Below are positions 7,654 to 14,052 of a stretch of 17,602 bases of DNA, one piece after another (position 1 is the first letter of the stretch; every line of letters starts with the position of its first letter). Origin of the DNA: Sphingomonadales bacterium. Lineage in GTDB: Bacteria; Pseudomonadota; Alphaproteobacteria; Sphingomonadales; Sphingomonadaceae. The stretch covers positions 1 through 17,602 of the forward strand of contig RDXA01000349.1 in the NCBI GenBank assembly GCA_004292705.1, in the 5' to 3' direction. Under the pieces are notes generated by a model. That model made no database searches and was not told the origin of the DNA. It saw only the letters and a list, made by a program, of their open reading frames with translations. A program made the translations under genes and the position numbers.

Positions 7654-8456
7654 GCGGCGTGCTCCTGTCGGGCGGTGTGGACGGCGGCGGCCAGAGCCGA
7701 CGTCAGTTCCTTTAGCTTGGCCGGCGCTGCAGCGCCATATTCGCCGCAGATTTCGACGAGGGCCGAGCCGACCACCACCCCGTCGGCAACCTTGGCGATG
7801 GCCGCGGCTTGTTCGGGCGTGCGCACCCCGAAGCCAACCGCAACGGGCAGGTCGCTCGACTGCTTGATGCGCGCGACATTGGCTTCGATGCTCTCGATCA
7901 GCGCCTGTTGCTTGCCGGTGATCCCGGCGACAGAGACGTAATAGAGGAAGCCTTCCGACCCGTCGAGCACCTGCGGCAGGCGCGCGGCGTCGGTGGTGGG
8001 GGTGGCGAGACGGATCGGGGCGATGCCGTGCGCGCGCAGGGCCGGGCCGAGCGCCCAAGGGCTATCAAAGTCTTCCTCGGGCGGGATGTCGACGCAGATC
8101 ACGCCGTCCACGCCAGCCTGCGCCGCCGCTTCAGCGAACCACTCCGGCCCGCGCCGGACCATCGGGTTGGCATAGCCCATCAGCACCAGCGGGACCTGCG
8201 GGTGCCGGGCGCGGAAGTCGGTCGCGTAGCGCAGCACATCGGCAGTGGTCGTACCCGCGCCCAGCGATCGCAGATTGGCGCTCTGGATCGCGGGGCCGTC
8301 GGCCATCGGATCGGTGAAGGGCATGCCCAATTCGATCACATCCGCCCCGGCTTCCACCAGCGCATCGAGATTGGCCGCCGTGTCACCATCGCCTGCGGTG
8401 ATGAAGCAGACGAGCGCGGGGCGGGGGGCGGCGAAGGTGGTGGTGAGGCGAGTCAT
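7650..8456 (-). CDS. trpA: Tryptophan synthase alpha chain
   Basis: Cleaves indole-3-glycerol phosphate to indole and glyceraldehyde-3-phosphate; indole tunnels to TrpB. It is a 268-residue TIM barrel, the usual length. The catalytic pair is present: Glu42 in IELGMPFTDP and Asp53 in MADGPAIQ, with the same 11-residue spacing as E. coli Glu49/Asp60. YYVSVAGITGK and the phosphate-binding VGFGVRTPEQA and VVGSALV segments are also present. The ATG at 8454-8456 overlaps the stop of the small membrane-protein gene, and its own TGA overlaps accD, so it is coupled on both sides. It is separated from trpB by that small gene, where the two are often adjacent. Confidence 0.97.
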   Translation of the reverse strand: MTRLTTTFAAPRPALVCFITAGDGDTAANLDALVEAGADVIELGMPFTDPMADGPAIQSANLRSLGAGTTTADVLRYATDFRARHPQVPLVLMGYANPMVRRGPEWFAEAAAQAGVDGVICVDIPPEEDFDSPWALGPALRAHGIAPIRLATPTTDAARLPQVLDGSEGFLYYVSVAGITGKQQALIESIEANVARIKQSSDLPVAVGFGVRTPEQAAAIAKVADGVVVGSALVEICGEYGAAAPAKLKELTSALAAAVHTARQEHAA

Positions 8457-8638
8457 ATGCGCAGAGACTTGGCAAAAGATCGGATAGCCAGAGCGGCGAT
8501 CCCACTAAGTGCGACAATCCAAAGAGGGTTCGGCAACGGTACGCCGTACTTCCCGTGGACGAATGATGTGCCCGCGATTGCGACGATGTTGAACGCGACA
8601 AACAGGATCAGAGCATGGCGATCGAGCAAATCTCTCAC
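8453..8638 (-). CDS. Unrecognised 61-residue two-helix membrane protein between trpB and trpA
   Basis: I do not recognise this family. The 61 residues hold two hydrophobic segments, about 9-26 (ALILFVAFNIVAIAGTSF) and 38-54 (PLWIVALSGIAALAIRS), joined by a short loop with a Gly, Lys and Pro-rich stretch and ending in a basic tail KSLRI; I predict a small inner-membrane protein. Evidence that it is real is positional: its GTG at 8636-8638 overlaps the trpB stop (GTGA), and its TGA overlaps the trpA ATG (ATGA), the same coupling used by its neighbours. By my count the region is about 54% GC, clearly lower than the surrounding mid-60s, which suggests later insertion or a short gene under different constraint. 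It could still be a spacer that happens to be open; conservation is the test. Confidence 0.7.
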   Translation of the reverse strand: MRDLLDRHALILFVAFNIVAIAGTSFVHGKYGVPLPNPLWIVALSGIAALAIRSFAKSLRI

Positions 8639-9882
8639 AATTCAACTCCCAGCTTTTCTGCCACGGTGAAGATATCCTTATCCCCGCGCCCGCACAGATT
8701 CATCAGCACGATGCTGTCCCTAGGCATGGTCGGCGCGACCTTCGTCACCGCCGCAATCGCGTGAGCAGGCTCCAGCGCGGGGATGATCCCCTCGGTGCGG
8801 CAGAGCAGCTGGAAGCCTTCCAGCGCCTCGTCATCGGTGACGGCGGTGTAATCCACACGGCCCGATTCCTTCAGCCACGCGTGCTCCGGCCCGATGCCGG
8901 GGTAATCGAGGCCTGCGCTGATCGAGTGGCCTTCGGTGATCTGGCCGTCTTCGTCCTGCAGCAGATAGGTGCGGTTGCCGTGGAGCACGCCGGGCGATCC
9001 GCCGAGCAGGCTGGCGGCGTGCTGATCGCCGTCCAGGCCATGCCCCGCCGCTTCGACGCCGAGCATCTTGACCGAGGGATCATCGAGGAACGGGTGGAAC
9101 AGCCCCAACGCGTTCGATCCGCCGCCGATACAGGCGACCAGCAGATCGGGCAGGCGTCCCACGCGGCTGAGCATCTGCGCACGCGCTTCCTTGCCGATCA
9201 CGCTCTGGAAGTTGCGCACCATCTCGGGGTAGGGGTGCGGGCCTGCCGCGGTGCCGATGATGTAGAAGGTGTCGTGGACATTGGCGACCCAGTCGCGCAA
9301 GCCCTCGTTCATTGCGTCCTTCAGCGTCGCGCCGCCGCTGGTGACGGGGATGACCTCCGCGCCGAGCAGCTTCATGCGGAACACGTTGGGCGCCTGCCGC
9401 TTCACGTCCTCAGCGCCCATGTAGATCACGCAAGGCAGGCCAAAGCGCGCGCAGACCGTGGCGGTCGCCACGCCGTGCTGGCCGGCACCGGTCTCGGCAA
9501 TGATGCGGGTCTTGCCCATGCGCATCGCGAGCAGGATTTGCCCGATGCAATTGTTGATCTTGTGCGCGCCGGTGTGGTTGAGCTCGTCGCGCTTGAACCA
9601 CACTTGTGCGCCGCCCCCAGGATTCCCTTGGGAATCCGCCAACAAACGGAGTTCCTCGGTGAGGCGGGGCGCGAAGTAGAGCGGGCTCGGGCGGCCGACG
9701 TAATGCTCCAGTAGATCGTCGAACTCGGCGGCGAACGCCGGATCGGCCTGCGCCTTCCTGTATTCGCGCTCCAGATCGAGCACCAGCGGCATCAGTGTCT
9801 CTGCGACATAGCGCCCGCCGAACTGGCCGAAATGGCCACGGTCATCAGGCTGGGTGCGGAAAGAGTTGAGAGGTGTGTTCAT
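8635..9882 (-). CDS. trpB: Tryptophan synthase beta chain
   Basis: PLP enzyme that condenses indole with L-serine to give tryptophan, in complex with TrpA. It is 415 residues. Visible are FGGRYVAETLMP (21-32), the PLP-lysine motif HTGAHKIN with Lys108, ETGAGQHGVATAT (130-142), CIGGGSNALG (251-260) for phosphate binding of PLP, GEG-type region EGHSISAGLDYPG, and CGRGDKD near the end. Residues 82-91 look like an extra loop compared with the family and coincide with an 18-base palindrome. The ATG 9880-9882 follows the trpF-trpB repeat by five bases with no clear Shine-Dalgarno. The stop overlaps the GTG of the small membrane-protein gene. Confidence 0.97.
   Translation of the reverse strand: MNTPLNSFRTQPDDRGHFGQFGGRYVAETLMPLVLDLEREYRKAQADPAFAAEFDDLLEHYVGRPSPLYFAPRLTEELRLLADSQGNPGGGAQVWFKRDELNHTGAHKINNCIGQILLAMRMGKTRIIAETGAGQHGVATATVCARFGLPCVIYMGAEDVKRQAPNVFRMKLLGAEVIPVTSGGATLKDAMNEGLRDWVANVHDTFYIIGTAAGPHPYPEMVRNFQSVIGKEARAQMLSRVGRLPDLLVACIGGGSNALGLFHPFLDDPSVKMLGVEAAGHGLDGDQHAASLLGGSPGVLHGNRTYLLQDEDGQITEGHSISAGLDYPGIGPEHAWLKESGRVDYTAVTDDEALEGFQLLCRTEGIIPALEPAHAIAAVTKVAPTMPRDSIVLMNLCGRGDKDIFTVAEKLGVEL
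9620..9637. repeat. Perfect palindrome inside trpB
   Basis: GGATTCCC-TT-GGGAATCC, 8-base arms with a 2-base centre. In frame it encodes the middle of residues 82-88 (ADSQGNP) in a stretch that TrpB relatives generally lack between RLTEEL and the VWFKRDELNHTGAHK strand. It could be a small palindromic insertion tolerated in a surface loop. Confidence 0.75.
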
Positions 9883-9887
9883 TACTA

Positions 9888-9990
9888 CCGTTCGGGCTGA
9901 GCCTGTTGGAAGCGACGCTGGACGAAGTCCAACCCCCGTCCTTCACTTTCTGACGAAAGTGCGGCCCTTCGACAAGCTCGGGGCGAACGG
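9888..9990. repeat. Imperfect inverted repeat with two nested hairpins, trpF-trpB gap
   Basis: The outer arms are 9888-9913 (CCGTTCGGGCTGAGC...) and 9964-9990 (...GAGC-containing arm ending CGAACGG on the plus strand). They pair through 7 perfect bases, a 4-base loop, and 8 more pairs including one G-U. Nested inside are TGGAC-GAA-GTCCA (9919-9931) and CACTTTC-TGAC-GAAAGTG (9944-9961). It fills most of the 115-base gap, and one arm ends five bases before the trpB ATG. The arm sequence resembles a dispersed repeat common in sphingomonad genomes (CGTTCG..CTGAGC.TGTCGAAG), by recollection rather than search. Confidence 0.85.
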
Positions 9991-9997
9991 GAATTGC

Positions 9998-10636
9998 TTA
10001 TGGGTTGCGAGCCGCTTTGCAGAAGGCCGTGATCTTGTCCACGTCCTTGATACCGGCAGAACGCTCGACCCCCGAAGATGTATCCACCAAAGGTGCGCCC
10101 GTAAGGCGGATGGCTTCGCCGACATTGGCGGGGGTGAGGCCACCGGCGAGGCCCCATGCGAGCGGTCCGCGATAGGCGTCAAGCAGGCTCCAGTCGAAGA
10201 CGAGACCCATGCCGCCGGGCAGCTGGCCCTTGGGGGTCTTCGCATCGAACAGGAGAAAATCAGCGACCCCATCATAGGCCGATGCGCGCGCGACATCTTC
10301 GGCCTTTGACACGCTGAGCACCTTCCACACGGGCAGGCCAAAGCGCTGCCGGACCTGCGCGGCACGCTCTGGGCTTTCATGGCCGTGGAGCTGAATCGCG
10401 TCGAGCCGGCCAGCCTGCACCGCCTCGGCGATGGCCGTATCGTCGGCGTCGACGAACACGCCGGCCTTGCGGATTGCGGTGCCCGCTTGCACGCCAAGCT
10501 GCGCCGCGGCCACGCTCGTCAGGAAGCGGGGTGAGGGCGGGAAGAAGTTGAAACCGATCCAATCGGCACGCGCTGCGATGCAGGCAGCGAGGGTCTCGGT
10601 AGTGGATATCCCGCAGATCTTGATGAGGGTGGCCAT
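9998..10636 (-). CDS. trpF: Phosphoribosylanthranilate isomerase
   Basis: Isomerises N-(5-phosphoribosyl)anthranilate to CdRP, the third committed step of tryptophan synthesis. It is 212 residues, typical of monofunctional TrpF. KICGI with catalytic Cys8, FVDAD (61-65), QLHGHE (82-87), the catalytic Asp131 in LLFDAK, LAGGLTPANV (163-172) and VDTSSGVE (184-191) are all present. The ATG at 10634-10636 is chosen because MATLIKICGI is the family N-terminus; AAGG 8 bases upstream overlaps the stop of the acetyltransferase gene. In-frame codons further upstream are antisense to nothing meaningful and overlap that gene. trpB follows after the 115-base repeat-filled gap; no trpC is present here. Confidence 0.96.
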   Translation of the reverse strand: MATLIKICGISTTETLAACIAARADWIGFNFFPPSPRFLTSVAAAQLGVQAGTAIRKAGVFVDADDTAIAEAVQAGRLDAIQLHGHESPERAAQVRQRFGLPVWKVLSVSKAEDVARASAYDGVADFLLFDAKTPKGQLPGGMGLVFDWSLLDAYRGPLAWGLAGGLTPANVGEAIRLTGAPLVDTSSGVERSAGIKDVDKITAFCKAARNP

Positions 10637-10646
10637 GGCCCGCGCC

Positions 10647-11153
10647 TTACGCGGCCCCAAGCGGCTTTTCCAGCACCACGAATGTAACCGGCGGATCGCG
10701 CAGAACGGGAAAGGGGCGCGTCTCGCCGGTGAACGCATAGCCGCGCCGCGCATACCACGCGATCAGCGCCGCACGGCTGTCGATCACGGTCATCTCCATC
10801 GCGGCAATACCCTCGGCGCAGGCAAGGTCTTCTGCGGCGTCGAGCAACCGTCGGCCGAGGCCTGCTGATTGTAGCGTGGGCAGCACGCAAAACATCCCGA
10901 GATAGGCAAGCGCCGCGTCCTTGCGGGTAACGGCGACGCAGCCGATCAGGCTGTCGCCATCCCGCGCCGTCAGGATCGTCACCGCCGGATCGGCGAGCAG
11001 CGCGTCGAGCTCCTCACGGCTTGTTCGCTCGTCATCGAGAATATCCGCCTCATGGTTCCACCCCTGACGCGCCGTATCGCCGCGATAGGCAGCTTCGAGC
11101 AGGGCTTTGAGGGCGGGGGCGTCCGCAGGCGTTGCGACGGCAATGGTCGTCAT
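10647..11153 (-). CDS. GNAT-family N-acetyltransferase
   Basis: Predicted acetyl-CoA-dependent N-acetyltransferase of 168 residues; substrate unknown. The GNAT fold is shown by motif A around LGMFCVLPTLQSAGLGRRLLDAAE (85-108), with the Q-x-x-G-x-G pyrophosphate loop at Q95-G100, and by motif B AWYARRGYAFTGETRPFP near 131-148. An N-terminal RGDTARQGWNHEAD segment occurs in some GNATs of unknown role. It sits 4 bases after the Ble-like gene and 10 bases before trpF, in a place where the pyrF and trpF genes are commonly close. Because its neighbour is a Ble-like binding protein, drug or metabolite acetylation is a reasonable guess but no more than that; amino-acid or protein N-terminal acetylation are alternatives. 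Confidence 0.88.
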   Translation of the reverse strand: MTTIAVATPADAPALKALLEAAYRGDTARQGWNHEADILDDERTSREELDALLADPAVTILTARDGDSLIGCVAVTRKDAALAYLGMFCVLPTLQSAGLGRRLLDAAEDLACAEGIAAMEMTVIDSRAALIAWYARRGYAFTGETRPFPVLRDPPVTFVVLEKPLGAA

Positions 11154-11157
11154 GGGG

Positions 11158-11520
11158 TCAGTCGTTCTGGATCAGCCGCAACAGCGTGCCATCGGGGTCG
11201 ATCAGATAGGCGATGGTGAGCCCGCTCGGGTCGGGGGCGGCCGGGTGATAGCGCGGGATGCCGACGCGGGCATTCGGCACCCCACTCGCCTGAACCTGCG
11301 CCATCATAGCGGCCAGATTGTCGAGCCTGAGGCAGCAGCTGAACGACGACTGGTAGGGATCAAGATCGGGATAGGGGAAGAATTCGAGGCAAACGTCCCC
11401 GCGTGACAGGATCATCCACCCGTCCGAGCGGTAATCCTCTTCAAAGCCCAGTTCGACATAGAAAGCAGCCGTTGCGGCGAAATCGCGCGAGGGCAGGTTG
11501 GGGGTCGCCGTGTCAGCCAT
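11158..11520 (-). CDS. ble: Ble-like bleomycin-binding (VOC/glyoxalase fold) protein
   Basis: Small VOC-fold protein of 120 residues. Blocks PNLPSRDF (7-14), TAAFY (17-21), GWMIL (34-38), LEFF (45-48), FSCCLRLD (60-67) and DPDGTLLRLIQN (108-119) match my recollection of the Tn5 bleomycin-resistance protein, which sequesters bleomycin as a dimer. It is therefore likely a chromosomal homologue of that binding protein rather than a metal-dependent glyoxalase. The ATG 11518-11520 is preferred because the family begins there; longer in-frame codons overlap pyrF. It lies 13 bases after pyrF and 4 bases before the GNAT gene. A true resistance role is not shown by sequence, and an intrinsic housekeeping ligand is equally possible. 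Confidence 0.85.
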   Translation of the reverse strand: MADTATPNLPSRDFAATAAFYVELGFEEDYRSDGWMILSRGDVCLEFFPYPDLDPYQSSFSCCLRLDNLAAMMAQVQASGVPNARVGIPRYHPAAPDPSGLTIAYLIDPDGTLLRLIQND

Positions 11521-11533
11521 CGCTGCGGCGCCG

Positions 11534-12208
11534 CTAAAGCGTCGCCTCGATTGCCCGCGCGGCGGCCTCCGGGTCTTCCGCGCGAGCAATCGGCCGACCG
11601 ATGACCAGCACGCTTGCGCCATTGTCGCGCGCCTGCCGGGGGGTGACAACCCGCTTCTGGTCGCCGGTGCCGCCGCCAGCGGGCCTCAGGCCGGGGACGA
11701 CGAAATAGCCGTCCTTCCACGCCTTCCTCACCATCCCGACCTCTTGCCCCGAACAAACGATCCCGTCGAGGCCCGCCTCATGTGCGAGTTCGGCAAGGCG
11801 CATCACCTGCGTCTCGGCGCTGCCGTAGACGCCGGTTGCGGTGAGGTCGCCAGCATCGAGGCTGGTGAGCATCGTTACCGCCACCACCTTGCAGCCTTCT
11901 GCGGCCGCTGCCTTGGCATCCTCCATCATCGCCCGCCCGCCTGCCGCATGGACGGTGACGATCGCGGGTTCATAGACGTGGATCGCCTGCATCGCCTTGG
12001 CGACAGTATTGGGAATGTCGTGAAACTTCAGATCGAGAAAGATCGGCAAGCCAAGGTGCGCGATCTCATGCACCCCGTGCGCGCCGTGGGCGCAGAAGAA
12101 TTCAAGGCCGAGCTTCACTCCGCCGATATGCGCCTTCACCTTGCCGACCAGTGCCTTGGCCGGCTCCAGCTGCGGGACGTCGAGCGCAAGATAGACCGGA
12201 TTGCTCAT
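11534..12208 (-). CDS. pyrF: Orotidine 5'-phosphate decarboxylase
   Basis: Decarboxylates OMP to UMP, the last step of de novo pyrimidine synthesis. It is 224 residues. The substrate-binding LALDVP (7-12), VKLGLEFF (31-38), the catalytic FLDLKFHDIPNTV with Asp59, Lys61 and Asp64, and the phosphate-gripper PGLRPAGGGTGDQKR are all present, followed by VIGRPIARAEDP. The ATG overlaps the stop of the LapA-domain gene in ATGA at 12205-12208, so the two are coupled. The Ble-like gene follows by 13 bases. Confidence 0.97.
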   Translation of the reverse strand: MSNPVYLALDVPQLEPAKALVGKVKAHIGGVKLGLEFFCAHGAHGVHEIAHLGLPIFLDLKFHDIPNTVAKAMQAIHVYEPAIVTVHAAGGRAMMEDAKAAAAEGCKVVAVTMLTSLDAGDLTATGVYGSAETQVMRLAELAHEAGLDGIVCSGQEVGMVRKAWKDGYFVVPGLRPAGGGTGDQKRVVTPRQARDNGASVLVIGRPIARAEDPEAAARAIEATL

Positions 12209-12591
12209 TCGCCTGCGCTCCCATCGCTTGCCGTATCGACGGGGTTGAAAACGTCCGCCGGTTCTCCGCTACTTTTACCGGACTTGTCCACAGGGCCATC
12301 CACAACCGGAGTCACCGGCGCAGGAACCTCGCGCTCGCGGGGGTAGGCGGTGTTCTTGAGCGAGTTCTCCAGCGTACGGATCCGGCGGTTCAGGCCCCAC
12401 ACCATGCTGCGATGCAATGCCCACATCGGAAGGAAGCCGAGTGCAAAAGCGAGCATCGCAAGCACCGGCACTTTTGTTTCCAGCACGAGGTTCTGCCACA
12501 GGGTCAATTCGACCGGCTGCCAGTTGTAGATCGCGAAGATGAGGAAGCCGAGGGCTACCAGAACCCACAGGATAGTGCGAAGGATCTTCAC
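12205..12591 (-). CDS. LapA-domain (DUF1049) inner-membrane protein
   Basis: Small membrane protein of 128 residues with two hydrophobic helices, about 4-23 (LRTILWVLVALGFLIFAIYN) and 42-62 (PVLAMLAFALGFLPMWALHR). A short amphipathic or coiled segment follows (RRIRTLENSLKN), then an acidic, probably disordered C-terminal tail. The NWQPVELTLW stretch between the helices is characteristic of the LapA/DUF1049 family, linked in enterobacteria to lipopolysaccharide assembly. Start is GTG 12589-12591, with GGGAGAGG (12600-12607) 8 bases upstream. It is the first gene of the long operon and is coupled to pyrF. Whether it affects LPS here is inferred from the family only. Confidence 0.87.
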   Translation of the reverse strand: MKILRTILWVLVALGFLIFAIYNWQPVELTLWQNLVLETKVPVLAMLAFALGFLPMWALHRSMVWGLNRRIRTLENSLKNTAYPREREVPAPVTPVVDGPVDKSGKSSGEPADVFNPVDTASDGSAGE

Positions 12592-12671
12592 GCGGACTGC
12601 CTCTCCCGATGGCCTCTTGCAGGAGCGAACCTAAGCCATTCCCTGCCTAAGTCCAGCATCGCCCGCGCGCC
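12592..12671 (-). promoter_or_regulatory. Leader of the lapA-pyrF-trp-accD-folC operon
   Basis: These 80 bases lie between the purB stop and the first gene of the operon, and are the natural place for its promoter unless purB transcripts read through. The Shine-Dalgarno GGGAGAGG sits at 12600-12607. CTTAGG occurs twice, 16 bases apart, on the minus strand, with no known meaning. I find no convincing -35/-10 pair, no T-tracted hairpin ending purB, and no tryptophan-rich leader peptide or attenuator. Confidence 0.35.
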
Positions 12672-13982
12672 TTAGCCGAACACCCGCGCGAAGATCGTGT
12701 CGACGTGCTTGAAGTGATAGCCGAGGTCGAACTTCTCCTCGAGCTGCGCGGGCGTGAGCGCGGCTGAAACGTCGGCATCGGACTTGAGCAGGTCGAGAAG
12801 CGACAGCTCGCCGTCCGATTCCCACACCTTCATCGCGTTCCGCTGCACCAGCCGGTAGGCATCGTCGCGGGTGAGGCCAGCCTGGGTGAGCGCCAGTAGC
12901 ACGCGCTGCGAATGAATGAGGCCGCCCATCCGATTGAGGTTCTTTTCCATCCGCTCCGGGTAGACGAGCAGCTTCTCGACCACGCCGGTAAGGCGGACAA
13001 GCGCGAAATCGAGCGTGATGGTCGCATCCGGGCCGATGTAACGCTCGACCGAGGAATGCGAGATATCGCGTTCATGCCACAGCGCCACGTTTTCCAAGGC
13101 CGGGGTAACGGCGGCGCGCACGACCCGGGCAAGGCCGGTGAGGTTTTCCGTGAGGATCGGATTGCGCTTGTGCGGCATTGCCGAAGAGCCTTTCTGGCCA
13201 GGCGAGAAATACTCCTCGGCCTCCAGCACCTCGGTGCGTTGCAGGTGGCGGATTTCGGTGGCGAGGCGCTCAATGCTGCTGGCGATGACGCCGAGTGTGG
13301 CGAAATACATCGCGTGGCGATCGCGCGGGATCACCTGGGTCGAGACGGGCTCGATGGCGAGGCCGAGTTGATCGGCCACGTAAGCTTCGACCGCCGGATC
13401 GACATTCGCAAAGGTGCCGACCGCGCCGCTGATGGCGCAGGTCGCGATCTCCTCTCGCGCCGCGACCAGCCGCGCGCGGCAGCGGGTGAACTCGGCATAG
13501 GCCTGTGCGAGCTTCAGCCCGAAGGTTACCGGCTCGGCATGGATGCCGTGGCTGCGTCCAATCGTCGGCGTGTACTTGTGCTCTTCCGCCCGGGTGCGGA
13601 TCGCAGCGAGGAGCGCGTCGAGATCGGCCAGCAGAATGTCGCTGGCCCGTGCCAGCTGTACCGAAAGCGTGGTGTCGAGCACGTCCGAGGAGGTCATGCC
13701 CTGATGCATGAAGCGCGCTTCCTCGCCCACTTGCTGTGCAACCCAGTCAAGGAAGGCGATTACGTCATGTTTGGTCACGGCTTCGATGGCGTCGATCGCG
13801 GCGACATCGATGGCCGGGCTGGTTGCCCACCAGTCCCACAGCGCCTTGGCGGCGGACTGCGGAACGACGCCGAGATCAGCGAGCTTCTGCGTGGCGTGCG
13901 CCTCGATCTCGAACCAGATGCGATATTTCGCCTCCGGCTCCCACAGGGCGGTCATGGCGGGGCGGGCGTAGCGGGGGACCAT
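12672..13982 (-). CDS. purB: Adenylosuccinate lyase
   Basis: Releases fumarate from SAICAR and from adenylosuccinate in purine synthesis. It is 436 residues and of the B. subtilis-like class. It begins MVPRYARPAMTALW, matching the family's usual N-terminus. Motifs: TSSD (97-100), GRSHGIHAEP with catalytic-region histidines 145 and 148 (142-151), and the fumarase/lyase signature SSAMPHKRNP (266-275). ATG 13980-13982 is preceded by GGAG at 7-base spacing. radC lies 70 bases upstream on the same strand. Confidence 0.97.
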   Translation of the reverse strand: MVPRYARPAMTALWEPEAKYRIWFEIEAHATQKLADLGVVPQSAAKALWDWWATSPAIDVAAIDAIEAVTKHDVIAFLDWVAQQVGEEARFMHQGMTSSDVLDTTLSVQLARASDILLADLDALLAAIRTRAEEHKYTPTIGRSHGIHAEPVTFGLKLAQAYAEFTRCRARLVAAREEIATCAISGAVGTFANVDPAVEAYVADQLGLAIEPVSTQVIPRDRHAMYFATLGVIASSIERLATEIRHLQRTEVLEAEEYFSPGQKGSSAMPHKRNPILTENLTGLARVVRAAVTPALENVALWHERDISHSSVERYIGPDATITLDFALVRLTGVVEKLLVYPERMEKNLNRMGGLIHSQRVLLALTQAGLTRDDAYRLVQRNAMKVWESDGELSLLDLLKSDADVSAALTPAQLEEKFDLGYHFKHVDTIFARVFG

Positions 13983-14052
13983 CGGGCAGCTCCGTTTGGG
14001 GCAGGAATATCGCCGCGCGGGCTAGGCGGGCGGGGCGCGGATGGCAAGAGCG

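Noticed and set aside
5533..7941. An 802-codon plus-strand open frame across folC, accD and part of trpA
   Set aside because: It is antisense to three well-supported genes and is explained by high-GC codon bias, which leaves the opposite strand open; no family motif is visible in it.
7654..8058. N-terminal extension of accD within trpA
   Set aside because: The added residues are the out-of-frame reading of trpA, and MNWFNRV is the expected AccD start.
9944..9961. Hairpin CACTTTC-TGAC-GAAAGTG as a terminator after trpF
   Set aside because: The stem is short and not GC-rich and no T-run follows on either strand; it is better seen as part of the nested repeat.
12592..12671. Tryptophan attenuator or leader peptide upstream of the operon
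   Set aside because: No short frame with tandem Trp codons and no alternating hairpins were seen in the 80-base leader.
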